The position numbers were made by a program, and so were the translations under genes. This document shows positions 12,809-24,667 of a DNA stretch of 64,000 nucleotides, in pieces. Numbering within the stretch: position 1 is the first letter of the stretch; every line of letters starts with the position of its first letter. The notes below the pieces were generated by a model that worked only from the letters and a program-made list of their open reading frames with translations, did no database searches and had not been told where the DNA came from. The stretch is from Ulota crispa (Eukaryota > Streptophyta > Bryopsida > Orthotrichales > Orthotrichaceae): the NCBI GenBank assembly GCA_963920765.1, contig OY987245.1:5286727-5350726 (forward strand), given 5' to 3'.

Positions 12809-12940
12809 GGGCAGCTGCCCTGGCCATCGGGCAGCTGCCCAAACTCCTAGGCAGCTGTCCGAGCCCCAGGGTAACTGCCCGGATGTTGGGACAGCTGCCC
12901 GAACTCTTGGGCAGCTGCCCGGGGGCTCGAGCAGCTGCCG
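12809..12940. repeat. Seven 20-bp units of palindrome GGGCAGCTGCCC
   Basis: The 12-bp palindrome GGGCAGCTGCCC or a close variant occurs at 12809, 12829, 12849, 12869, 12889, 12909 and 12929. The period is exactly 20 bp with 8-bp variable spacers. The patch is GC-rich in AT-rich surroundings. A tRNA T-arm-like GGGGTTTGAACTC follows at 12945. Confidence 0.9.
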
Positions 12941-13540
12941 GTAGTGGGGTTTGAACTCTCCACCTCTATCCTCACACTCCGTAATTTTAGCACATTCTCA
13001 AAGACCACTAGAGAATGTGCAAATACACATGCACACATTAGTATCTTGATTCTATTTGTACATTAAATGTTCATGTCTTTAGTAATCCACTAGACTTTGG
13101 AGGCTATTTCCGCCCATTAATGGAATTTTTTTCAAAAAACTTAGAACTAAGAAAAGTTGGTAAATGTATTTTATTTTCACCTCCAACAATTTTTTTTGGA
13201 TTTCAATCTTTTTATCAAAAGTTATGAGCTAAAATCAAATAAGGTGTTTAGAAGTTTTAAAAAAATTGTTTATTTCCATCCTTTTGATATTGTTTATAAA
13301 TTTTTATTGAATTCACAAATCTCATAAGGATTGTTGCATGCAAAGGTTGAATTCATTAATAATTATTATTTAGTCCTTGTTTTCTTTGTAAAAAGAACCT
13401 TATTTTGTTAAAATAGCCTCCATAATTTGATAGCTTCAAATAACATGAAGTCGTGAAAAGTTACGGAATTAAAACATTGCAATTATAAAATCCAAATTCT
13501 ATAGACTTTTGAATAATTTTGGATATATTTTAAGGGCATT

Positions 13541-13939
13541 AATACGTGAACCACACCCTTTGAACTACTGTACTACATCCTCGGAGTAAATTTTAGATTT
13601 CTACTATCAAAAATTTGAGTTTGAGAAGTTTGAATTCAAATTTGGGCTTAGAGACCATGATATTGTTCAGGACCATAAAAAAAGTTGCAATTCAACAACA
13701 CCCAATGAAAAAGCTTATCTTTTTTTACAAACAAAAGTAAAATTAACAATTTTTTCCCTAACTAAACTTTTTCATTGGGTGTTGTTGAATTGCAACTTTT
13801 TTTATGGTTCTAGACAATACCATGGTCTCTAAGTCCAAATTTGAATTCAAACTTTTCAAATTCAGCTTTTTGATGGTAGAAATCTAAAATTTATCTCGTA
13901 GTGTGATATAGTAATTGGAAGGGTGTGGTACACATATCA
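13541..13939. repeat. Fold-back element, about 400 bp
   Basis: Two arms of about 190 bp form a near-perfect inverted repeat around 13735. The left arm holds AAAAAGTTGCAATTCAAC and the right arm GTTGAATTGCAACTTTTT, and both extend out to the ACCACACCCTT / AAGGGTGTGGT ends. It has no coding. Confidence 0.8.
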
Positions 13940-14829
13940 ATTTCCATCTTTTAAAGCTTATAAAAATAGTTTATAAGATTTTTTTCTTTTATTCGTTTGG
14001 TTAGTAATAGAAGGAAAAATACTAAAAATACCTGTTAAGTCTTTCAAAATATCAAGTTTACGCCGAAAATATGTGAAACATAAAAAATAGTCATTATTTT
14101 TTGTAGGAATATCAATTATACTCCTATTATTTTGGAAGATTAAAAAAATAACTCTTCTATTTTGAAATGTTAAATATATCCTTGTGTTATTTGAAATGTA
14201 AAAATCACCTTTGGTTTCTTGTAAGAATTTGCATTAAACTATACACTTGGTTATCATGTAACACAAAGATATTTTTGATACTTTTAATCCTTAAGGGACA
14301 TATGTGATTTCTTCAAAGAATTGAGGAGCATCTTTTATATTTGTTTGTAAAGAAATTTTGGTATTTAAAACAACAAAATGTTGTACTTTTATATAAAATT
14401 TTGTTGAATTCGTGAAGTTGTGTCCAAAAGTGTCCAAATCAACAGAAAACTAATAATTTTTTTGTTAATATGGTCATGTTTTTACTTGACTTTAAAGATT
14501 GCTAATTTTAAATCTTACCAAATTGTGAAAAGTAAAGAAAATAAAACTAGTCAATGTACACTCAATTTTCTAAAAGATTCTTCTTTTTTTTGAAAACTCC
14601 TTTTATTTTTTAAAACTTCAAAAAAATTTAATGAGGTCCAAATAGATTTTAGAAAGATTTCAAAAACAAACCTAATCTATTGTGATAGTTTTTTGTTAAA
14701 AATATTTCAAAGTATTTTGATGAATTACAAAAAGATTCCTAAAGGACTCTAAGTCAATCTAAGAGATTCTATTTCTATGAGTATTTTGAAGTACTTTAAC
14801 AAATTTCATAAAGATTTTAAAAAGATTCT

Positions 14830-15800
14830 CAAAGATTCTAAAGAGGTTCTTGAAAATTCTCAAAGATTTTCAAAGATTTTTTGAATTTCAAAAAAGATTC
14901 TCAAATGATTCCCAAAGATTCCCAAAGATTCTTAAAGATTCTTAAAGCTTCTCAAAGCTTCCATGCAGATTCCAAGATCATTCATATAGATTTTCAAAAA
15001 TTCTCAAAAAAATTCAAAATTCCTAGAACATTTCCAAAGATTCTCAAATATTCCAAACTATTCTCAAAGATTTTTAAGAATTCTCAAATCTTCCTAAAAG
15101 ATTCTCAAAGATTCCTAAAAGATTCTCAAAGATTCTCAAAGATTCTCAATTGTTCTCAAACATTCTCAAAGATTCCAAAAAACTTGAAAACATTCCCAAA
15201 GATTCCCAAAGATTCCTAAAGATTCTCAAAGATTCTCAATTGTTCTCAAACATTCTCAAAGATTCCAAAAAACTTGAAAACATTCCCAAAGATTCCCAAA
15301 GATTCCCAAAGATTCCCAAAGATTCTCAAAGATTCTCAATTGTTCTCAAACATTCTCAAAGATTCCAAAAAAACTTGAAAACATTCCCAAAGATTTCCAA
15401 AGATTCTTGAAGATTCCAAAAAGATTCTCAAAGATTCTCAAAGATTCTCAAAGATTCTCAATTGTTCTCAAACATTCTCAAAGATTTCAAAAAAACTTGA
15501 AAACATTTCCAAAGATTTCAAAAGATTCTCAAAGATTCCTAAAAGATTCTCAAAGATTCTTGAAGATTCTCAAAGATTCTCAATTGTTCTCAAACATTCT
15601 CAAAGATTCTAAAAAAACTTGAAAAGTTTCCAAAAGATTTCCAAAGATTCATGAAGATTCCTAAAAGATTCTCAAAGATTCTAAAATCTCAAAAAGATTC
15701 TTAAATATTCTTAAAAATCTTGAAAAGATTCTTAATGATTCCCAAAAGATTCTTGAAGATTCTTAAAGATTCACAAAAAATTTCCAAAAGATCCTCAAAA
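14830..15800. repeat. 10-bp A-tract repeat array (AAAGATTCTC)n
   Basis: About 1 kb is built from AAAGATTCTC and variants (AAAGATTCCC, AAAGATTCCT). Embedded blocks with TTGTTCTCAAACATTCTC recur at 15151, 15241, 15341, 15463 and 15585. Spacings of 90, 100, 122 and 122 suggest higher-order duplication in near-multiples of 10 bp. The three overlapping open frames repeating KDSQRFLKIL arise because 30 bp encodes ten residues in any frame; they are not evidence of a protein. Phased A-tracts predict intrinsic curvature. Confidence 0.9.
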
Positions 15801-16493
15801 GATTCCAAAATTTCTGTTGATTTAGATAATGGTGTCCAAATCAACAAAACATATTTAGTTTTTTACAGAATTCTGTTAAATTAGTCAATTAGCGTGGGCA
15901 AGTGCCCAAATCAACAAGAAACTATTGGTTTTCTGTTGTTTTGGAAGGAGTTTTCTACTAGTGGTGGATGAAGGTCTGAGATTGAACAAAAACTTAAATT
16001 GTTAATAACCGTACAATAGAATTGAAACGCAATAATCCCAATGGTGAGATTGTTCTAGAAAGCAAACTTCACCCTCTTCAACAATTTTTTTTGAAAAAAT
16101 GTTAAACTTGCATTCAAAATTGAACTTTATAAGTTATTTTTTCAAAAAGATGCTTAAATTGCCCAAAAAACAAGATTGTCCATAACTTTCTCATAACTAG
16201 TCCAAATGGAATGAATCAAAGCTTCAGATGCAAATAAAACTATAACCTATGAGAAAAATTTTTTAAAAAAATTCAATTTTTTTTGCTGCCCAATTTCCAT
16301 AAATTTTTGTTTATTTAGGCATAACTTTTGCTTTTGGACATGGATTGGAATAAAAATTATATTCCCCAAAAGCTAATGTGTTTTCCTATTATCAAAAAAG
16401 GTTTCAAAAAATCAAAACAAAAATTGAGATCGTAGATACTTGCCCGAAATCTCATTTGTCCCCCAAGGGGACACTCGGGGATTTAGGGGTTAG

Positions 16494-18171
16494 GTGAGGA
16501 ATTGTGGTTTATAACGGATAATTGTGCTGAGCTAAAGAGAGGTGTGCATTATGCTCCACGTCCTCACTCCATGAATCCCAATTCAAAATTTGATTCCAAC
16601 TTTGATTATTTGAAGTGGATAAAAGATGCTTCCTTTTTCGAATGCTTGAATATTTTAAAGATTTGTTTAAAATTAGGATTGGCTCCTAGATTGAGATTTT
16701 CTTTTGGGATTTTGTTTTTGCCAAATCAAACTCCTACAATAAAGTCTCATTTCCTTGCTGCCAAAATTTTCATAAATTTTTTGTTGAACAACTCTAAGTG
16801 AATCAAGATTTGAGACTTAGAACATAGAAAACTACAAGCTCCAGGTTTCAACCCTAGAAAGCAATCAGAATTTGAGAATTGAGTAGGAGGCAATGCTTGG
16901 GATTTGGAAATTTCCCTTACTCCAGCTCTCACCACCAGTTTATCAGGTCACAGAAAACAAGAGTACCACGGTTTCATAATCATGTCAATTAGTTATAAAT
17001 TTTCAATACTAAAATCAATACAAAAACACACCCCAATTGTTTTTTCAATTATAACAACAATACATATGCATTTTTTCAAAAAATTTCAAATTTGTTGCTC
17101 AAAAAAATTGTTTCATTTTGGTAAAATGTGCTTTACCATTAGAGTAATAGTGTCTTCATATGGACACAATTGAGAGATTTCGTATATTAAAACATATATT
17201 ACAATTCTTTAATTTCCCATTAAGAAATCTACATCTTATTTCCATCTTCATTTTTGTCCATAATCGAAAACTCAAAATGCAATTTTTATGATTTCTGTAG
17301 TCATTATTACCATAAACATAGGAGATGACTTGACACTGTTTTTGAAGCTTGTATCCTAACTCCTAAAATTCATTTACTTGTACTAGTTCCCAATCCTTCT
17401 TATGGTTAATTGAAATTGGAAATCCAGAGTTGGAAGTTATGTAAGTTATGTTCAAAATTGTTCAAACTTCAAATTTTTGACTTTGTGAGTGTCACGTTCA
17501 TCAAATTTTGTGCAAATAGAGTAACATTATTCTCAACCACTACGTTTGAAAGATAAACGAAACATAAAAACAAGTGGACATAAAGATGCTCTAGGAAGTA
17601 AATTAAGAAGCCCTTGATATCAAGGATAGTTTCTAAATTATAATTTCACTAAAACACAAGTCTTTATGTAGAGACCTCAAGTAAAATCATTTGAATATAA
17701 TTGTTTGTATCCTTTCATTCATGTTCATTCATGTTCATAAAGCGTCTTAATCCAAAAAATCACTGTGAATGTTGTCAACTCTTGTATGTTGCAAAACATG
17801 AAACTATAAAAGTAATAGAGCCAAGTGGTCAATTGTTTTTGAAAACGCGTACAAGGTACTTCCAACATGATCCTATAAACATGTAATAATCATGTTTACA
17901 AATTTCTCTTGATGTTTTGGAACTATCCTCTAGTATTTTGCAAGAAAATGGTTTTTAATTTATTACTTATGGAATATGGATAGTTCATAAATAATCGAAT
18001 ATGACATAGGTGTTTCAAAACTTATGTTTTGACGTAAAAATTCAATTCTGCAACTATTATACTATAGGATTCTACTTTAAATATTCAACATGCTTGAAAA
18101 AGTCATTGTTGAACTTAATTAGCCATGAGATGTGAACCTTAGTAAAATATTCACTTGGAAAAAGACACCTA
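16494..18171. other. AT-rich intergenic DNA, no gene seen
   Basis: Open frames at 16502-17173 lack recognisable domains. I see no inverted or tandem repeats of note. Confidence 0.45.
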
Positions 18172-19131
18172 TTAACCCCTAAAGACCCAAGCTCTTTTTT
18201 CTTTGAAAATCACTGAAATTTGCCACTTTTGGGGGAATGAGTAGAAAGGTAGGAAAAAAAACTTCTTTGAAAATTCAACCGTATTAAGATCTTGCCCTAA
18301 ACTATGGGAGGTACTTGTGGGAAAATTTTCAGCTCATTCTAGAAGTAGAGGAGTGAGATATTGACATCTAAAGTGAAAAAAAAAAGGTTATTTTCCGTAC
18401 TGCCCACTAAAATTTTAGAAGCCTTTGATAGCTCCTATATCAAAAAAATTGCTCTACGCAAAGTTGAGGTTTATTTTTCCCATGTAGAAGATCAAGTTAG
18501 GTAAATGTGGGAGAATTTCAAATGAATTGGAGGTGTGAATCATACTTTGTAAAATCTTGCAATGCCATAAGGCCATGAAATTTGCATATACATTAGGCAA
18601 GATTGGAGGATTTATGTAAAATTGAGAAATTTGAATTACTTTGATCCAAATGGAAAAATCCAAGGATTCTTAGTTTACTAATACTTGCAAAAAAAAAGTC
18701 AAAAAACAAATACACAATGAGCTCAAAAATGTAAAGCAACAAGTTTTACAAGGGGGAAAAGGAATGGAGGTTTGGGAATTCCATACCTACTAGCAAACTA
18801 AAACTTCTCATAACTTTCATCTCATCTATCAAAATTGAATGATTCAAAACTTTCCAAATACACAATAATTTAAAGAACAAATTTCAAAATTTTATTTCAA
18901 AAAGTTGCAATTTTTTTAATTTGCTACCTGATTCTTCCCTATTTTTCAGAATTTCATGCATAACTTCTTCAATAAATGTTAGAATGAAGAAAAAATTAAA
19001 TTCCCACGTAGGTCTTATAATTCCACATTTTTGATAAAAGTTTCAAAAAATCACGCAAAGTATTTTAACCATAGATACTTGCCCAAAATCCCATTTGTCC
19101 CCCAAGGGAACAATGGGCCTTTAGAGGTTAA
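18172..19131. mobile_element. TTAA-type TIR element, 960 bp
   Basis: It is flanked by TTAA at 18172-18175 and 19128-19131. The ends are CCCCTAAAGACCCAAGC and GGGCCTTTAGAGG. Roughly 650 bp (18190-18840) is almost identical, inverted, to the element at 21609-22562; both contain the same 69-codon non-functional frame. It has no transposase. Confidence 0.85.
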
Positions 19132-19398
19132 TCAGTACTAAACAATAGTGCACTGCTTAAATTATTGTGTATTGTACATTTTTGAAGAATGATAATGCTA
19201 ATTTTCTAGCCAAACAACGCAATGCTGTTGGAATATTCACCAAATAATAAATGAAAGAGAAACTAAGACAAAGCTTAGGTTGGGTCTTCTTTTAATCAAC
19301 TGCGGCTTGCATGTTACAAACTATATGTAGTGATGACCGCTGAATGAGTCATTTGTTTGTATGAAGATGTAAAAAAATCCATTTGATTTTTTGTTTAC

Positions 19399-19648
19399 TT
19401 AAACCCCTGAGCGCCCAGCCCAAATTTGTGCAGTGTTAGACCTCATTGCAAACAATTTGACACCACAAGTTCAAAAATAACATCTCGCAGAGTTAGCGGA
19501 TGATTAATGCAGGAGGCTTAGGTCAACATATGCATGAAAAAATTGGTAAGTTTTTGTTGCATGGATTAAATGATTATAATGGTCAAAAATAACAAATCGT
19601 CAAATATGGAGAGGCCACATTCTGGCATGTGGGGCGCTCAAGGGTTAA
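19399..19648. mobile_element. TTAA-type MITE, GCGCCC family, 250 bp
   Basis: It is flanked by TTAA on both sides. The ends are CCCCTGAGCGCCC and GGGGCGCTCAAGGG. It is a short relative of 6258-7040 and 37806-38502. Confidence 0.75.
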
Positions 19649-20251
19649 ACCTCTTTTCAATTTACTTAAAACTTACTTTTGTCATAATGTTTCCTATCAA
19701 ATCCTGTAAATAAATAAAATGTTTCAATATATACATATACAAAAGTGGGAGGACTTCAACTCTGTGCCCTTTTCCATAACCTCCTAGAACTCTTTGGATG
19801 TAGATTGAAGCAATGAATGATGCCCTAAATACAAAATACAAAGCGCCCTCCAACCATGTCCTTTTCCAAAATCTTCTAGAACTTTTTGGTGGAAGTTGAA
19901 ACAATAAAGAATGCCTAAAATACAAAACACTAAATGCCCTCTTACCTTGTGTTAAAAAACCAACAAAACACCAAGTGCCCCTTAGGAAAGTATTAAATAG
20001 TAGCATTGTGATGAAGGCAATCATTATTTTTGGTTTAAAAGGAGGATGGTGAATCAAGGTTAGATTATGAACTAATTGTGAGACATTGATTTTTGTAAAA
20101 ATACATCAAGATTAGATTCTACAACAATTGTTTTGATTTTGAAAAGTTTGCATTACCCATACATGTCCAACTTGCTCAAAGCAATTGCATTTATATTATA
20201 TAATATAGAAGCAAATTCATAGCATAGAGTATTAGAATACAATTTATATCC

Positions 20252-20485
20252 TTAACCTTTAAACAACGAGAGATCATTGTATATACACTGCCATATAATG
20301 GGCCTTTGCTACCAACAAAAACTTGTAATTTGGGATCTCAAATAGCTCACTATGACCGCATGGATCTATTATCCAACTTCTTTGTTAATCTCAAATGTAA
20401 TAAAGGTGTGAATGCACTCCAAATACAAGTAAAACACATCATACTGTACTAGTTGCAAAGGGCTGCCTTGTCCTTTAGGGGTTAA
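20252..20485. mobile_element. TTAA-type MITE, 234 bp
   Basis: It is flanked by TTAA. The right end is CTTGTCCTTTAGGGG and the left end CCTTTAAACAACG. The interior (TTTGCTACCAACAAAA, TTGGGATCTC, TTTGTT.ATCTCAAATGTAAT) matches 29523-30038 and, in inverted orientation, 46502-46664. Confidence 0.75.
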
Positions 20486-20879
20486 AAGTGCATGGATTGA
20501 GTAGCATTTAGATCTAGAGTTTTGACAACAAAAAAAATGAAAGCTTACAAATATTCTACAAACAGCATCTTCATTTTTGCAAAATGTTTAATTCTCATGA
20601 AATGATTAAAAGCCCTGTGCAAAAAATCATGAAGCGCCCAATGATAAAAGAGGTCACATAGCTGAAAAGTAGACAAATTATACTTTTCAAACATAGTTGA
20701 ATGTGTGTCATTCATTCCACGCAACTCTTACAAAAATAATTTGAGAACATTCGTTGTCCACATTTTGGATGTTGCTACTCTTAAAAGTTAAGAATCAAGT
20801 ATTTCAAAAAAGATTGATATTTATATCATGAAATTTTAACTATTTATCACAACCATACAATCTACTAAGGTATGTACAC

Positions 20880-21042
20880 TCATAAGCGTCAAACTAAGGG
20901 TTTTGAACATGATGAGTATCAATAAGCAGGTAGCAAATTATAAGATCTTATTAGGAACACAAAAATAATAAGTTTGCATTTTCAAATGTATTATTTGGAT
21001 ATTGTGAGAATAAGTTGTGAATTTATAAAGAGCAAATTGCCA
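20880..21042. repeat. Segment homologous to 62520-62690
   Basis: ACTAAGGGTTTTGAACATGA and the AATTTA/GGATATTGTGAGAATAAG blocks are shared, in order, with 62535-62660. The 88-bp tandem array follows directly; at 62.7 kb only one 88-bp unit is present. Confidence 0.6.
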
Positions 21043-21394
21043 TTGCACCCATAACCACTTATAAGATTTCATGTTCACATGTTGTACATCCTTGTCACGA
21101 CATCTATTCACTTCCACATATTTTTCAAGATTGCACCCATAACCACTTATAAGATTTCATGTTCACATGTTGTACATCCTTGTCACGACATCTATTCACT
21201 TTCACATATTTTTCAAGATTGCACCCATAACCACTTATAAGATTTCATGTTCACATGTTGTACATCCTTGTCACGACATCTATTCACTTTCACATATTTT
21301 TCAAGATTGCACCCATAACCACTTATAAGATTTCATGTTCACATGTTGTACATCCTTGTCACGACATCTACTCACTTCCACATATTTTTCAAGA
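21043..21394. repeat. Four tandem copies of an 88-bp unit
   Basis: TTGCACCCATAACCACTTAT restarts at 21043, 21131, 21219 and 21307, exactly 88 bp apart and with very few differences, so the expansion is recent. One diverged unit is at 62680-62770 and a reverse-complement one near 61140-61270. 88 is not a multiple of three, and the frame crossing it has no recognisable content. Confidence 0.95.
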
Positions 21395-21608
21395 TTTCAG
21401 AGGTGACAATTATGGGGACACTGACGCTTATGGAGTGTATATGCCTTACTCCAAGTAGCAAATGGTAAAGAATATTTTAGGCCAGAGAAACCGAAACCTG
21501 GTTCATGCAAATTTCTACACCTCCAAAATTAAGGAACTTACAAATGAGAAGAGGTGCATGACTCCCACCTCAATAACAGTTTCTGTAGTTTTTCAAAGAA
21601 TATGATGC

Positions 21609-22562
21609 TTAACCCCTACTGTCCCCTCAAGGGACAAATGGATTTTGGCATGTAGCTAAAACTAATATATTTTTTGTGATTTTTTGAAACTTTTAGTGTA
21701 GGTGGAAAATTCAAAGATCTACGTGGCCGTCTAATTTTTTCTTCATTCCAACATTTATTGAAGAAGTTATGCATGAAATTCTGAAAAAAGGGGAGGGCGG
21801 GCAGCTCAAAAAAAGAACCAAGATTGCATTTTATTTAAAATAAAGATCTGAAATTGGTTCTTTAGATTTATCCAAATGTGGGAATCTTTGAATCATTAAA
21901 TTTTGATTGATGAGATGAAAGTTATGAGAAGTTTTAGTTTGCTGGTAGGTATGGAATTCCCAAACCACCATTCCTTTTCCCCCTTGTAAAACTTGTTGCT
22001 TTACATTTTTGAGCTCATTGTGTATTTATTTTTTGACTTTTTTTTTGCAAGTATTAGTAAACTAAGAATCCTTGGATTTTTCCATTTGGATCAAAGTAAT
22101 TCAAATTTCTCAATTTTACATAAATCCTCCAATCTTGCCTAATGTATATGCAAATTTCATGGCCTTATGGCATTGCAAGATTTTACAAAGTATGATTCAC
22201 ACCTCCAATTCATTTGAAATTCTCCCACATTTACCTAACTTGATCTTCTACATGGGAAAAATAAACCTCAACTTTGCGTAGAGCAATTTTTTTGATATAG
22301 GAGCTATCAAAGGCTTCTAAAATTTTAGTGGGCAGTACGGAAAATAACCTTTTTTTTTTCACTTTAGATGTCAATATCTCACTCCTCTACTTCTAGAATG
22401 AGCTGAAAATTTTCCCACAAGTACCTCCCATAGTTTAGGGCAAGATCTTAATACGGTTGAATTTTCAAAGAAGTTTTTTTTCCTACCTTTCTACTCATTC
22501 CCCCAAAAGTGGCAAATTTCAGTGATTTTCAAAGAAAAAAGGGCTTGGTCTTTAGGGGTTAA
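21609..22562. mobile_element. TTAA-type TIR element, 954 bp, inverted twin
   Basis: It is flanked by TTAA. The ends are CCCCTACTGTCCCC and GGGCTTGGTCTTTAGGGG. Most of it is the reverse complement of 18172-19131; the left 300 bp (21640-21900) diverges more, so the two copies may have exchanged or converted sequence. Confidence 0.85.
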
Positions 22563-22677
22563 ATATACTATTTACAATTGAAAACAAGCATCTCGATTTC
22601 TGACACAAACATGGCAGTTTGAGTAGACCCCAAATACTTATCTTCATTAAAGTTTTATTGGACCTAAACCAGAGTGT

Positions 22678-23268
22678 TTAACCCATTAGAGAGCCCGGTA
22701 CAAGGAAAAATGTAGATTTGGAGCAGTAAAGTAATTTGTTTTTTGCTGGTAAGGAAGTTACACAAAAAATCTTAAGTACTTCATTTCCTTCAATTACAAA
22801 ATGAATTAATTCACAACCTTGCACAAAAATCATCGTATATCTTCTGTTCAAACAAATGGTATTGGTAATTACTATGGTAGGTAGCTTGAAAAGCGACACT
22901 TTAACCCTAAAATTTTGAGGAGGACAAAAAAACGTCCTCTGACTTTGAAAAAAGATTTTTTGATTTAGAAAAAAGTCGTTTTTCATCTGTTTTTTGTTCA
23001 GAAGTGACCATAAACACATGGTTCATCATGAAAAACAAAAAATTACCTCCTGAGATGAATTCAATTTTTTTTGTAACACAAATTGCGATAAGATTCAGAA
23101 ACATGGTGCTAGTTCCCAAGCTGCCCTTCTTGCAATTTTCATGGGGCACCATGCATTGTTGACTTTTCCAACTTTCTGAAGCAATACTACTGGTGCCCAT
23201 GTGCAAAACACTATAGAATGCTACAAGGAGGGCAAGCCACGGTGATCCATATGTCCTTTAAGGGTTAA
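22678..23268. mobile_element. Probable TTAA-type element, uncertain left end
   Basis: The right end is CATATGTCCTTTAAGGG-TTAA. Two left ends are possible: TTAACCCATTAG at 22678 and TTAACCCTAAAATTTTGAGG at 22901. The minus-strand frames inside have no recognisable domain. Confidence 0.45.
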
Positions 23269-24667
23269 GGGCTAATTTTCCTTTCCATGGGCCTTTTGAG
23301 ACAAGGAGATTTTTGTCTAATTTTCATACAGAGAGAAATGGATGCCAAATGTAACACTATTATTTTATATTTGTTGAAGCATTATTAAATTGTTGGTGAA
23401 TTTTCAAAGTTTTTGTAGTAGGCACATATTTATTATCCTAAGTCTCTTGTAAACAATTCCTTGCAACTTATAAAAAATGAGGTGAAATCAAGGAGTATGA
23501 TTGGCTCTTGCAATAGAATACACTTTTCCTCCTATGAGTAAAGAAAGTTCATTCAAGGTCCACTTCATATCCATTCCTAAGCTACCTATGGGACGCTTTA
23601 CAATAAAGAGGTCGCAATTTGAACTACCTACCTTACACAAAAGCAAGTTTTATATATGAGGAAATTTGGTCAACACCATTACAATGAAGCTCCTAAAGCT
23701 GTTTGTATTTCAGATATTGGATACTGCTGGCAGACTGAAGGGTTAGGTTGCTAATGCCAGGAACTGTAATGCGTTTTGATAATTAAACACAGGCAGGACA
23801 AGTTTGGTAGACCTTTTCCTGCACTGGTATAGAAACAAGGAGTGTACATGGACCATATTAACCTACCACAATCAAGCCAGATTTGATCAGCAATCACAGG
23901 ACTGCTGAACGAAGCAACACCACAGTCCTAGTTCCATTAGAATCACCAAGTGCGTCATAGACTGGGAAAAAACATAAAAACAGAATAACTTAACATCACT
24001 CTGCAGCTATTGACTTGCCCAAACTGACATCAAGGTCAGCTAAGCAAAAACAAGTTCTCTCAGTTTGAATCTAGGCTTGAATTACTGAATGTGAGAGTGA
24101 GGAATTTGCCCACTCCATAAGTTACCTCCAGGTTCCAGCAGAGGCAAAGGTCACAAAACATTTGGGTCTTTCAGGTCAATTTTCCATGTTACATCAGAAT
24201 CGGCATATTCAACTCCTAAAAATTCTCAAACCTGTAACTTTTTGTGTCTTTTTAGCGCATGAACATCATTTCCAATTTCGAATTATGCTGTTTTCTAGCA
24301 CACTTTCATGCATGATTCTATGTCTCGTTTGTTATTTTTGCAATTTTCTTATTTGAACGCCACGTGGAAGTTGGTATTCATTGAGGAATTTACCTACTCC
24401 AAAAGTTATTTTTGAGTTTTCGCAACAATGTAGGATCGTAGGTCACAGTATCTGGGACTCTTAATTGGTGGTAAAGATCAGCATTTTTTGACTTCTGAAA
24501 ACTTCCAAATCCTCGAAAACATTGTACTTTTTGCAAAAAACTTGCTAGAACGCCATTTCCGATTTCCAATTATGTTGTTTTCTAACACACTTCCGTGCAT
24601 AATTTCATAACTCCTACCATTTCTGCAGTTCTCGGGCAAGGAAAGTTGGTTCGTTGTGTTGCACGAC
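23269..24667. other. Intergenic DNA, no gene recognised
   Basis: I find no domain-bearing frame. Bases 24190-24340 and 24500-24640 share ordered blocks (ATCATTTCCAATTTCGAATTATG / CGCCATTTCCGATTTCCAATTATG; TTTTCTA.CACACTT), suggesting an old local duplication of about 330-bp spacing. Confidence 0.4.

Larger units (their letters stand above)
11443..16493. mobile_element. 5-kb TTAA-bounded composite element
   Basis: The left end is TTAA-CCCCTAAATCCCCG. The right end is CGGGGATTTAGGGG-TTAG. These termini match each other and differ from the usual CCCCTAAAGGACC ends of this family, which supports a single unit. The outer few hundred bases resemble the roughly 0.95-kb family members (for example the GGATCTTGTA block also at 61395). 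The 4-kb middle is foreign: a mitochondrial fragment, a palindrome array, a fold-back and a 10-bp repeat array. It could be a captured load or successive nested insertions. No transposase is present. Confidence 0.55.

Noticed and set aside
14881..15622. Long open frames with KDSQRFLKIL repeats as a possible protein
   Set aside because: They arise from a 10-bp DNA repeat that is open in several frames; there is no start context, splice pattern or domain.
18454..22281. Identical 69-codon frames as a conserved gene pair
   Set aside because: They are the same non-coding part of two near-identical inverted transposon copies.
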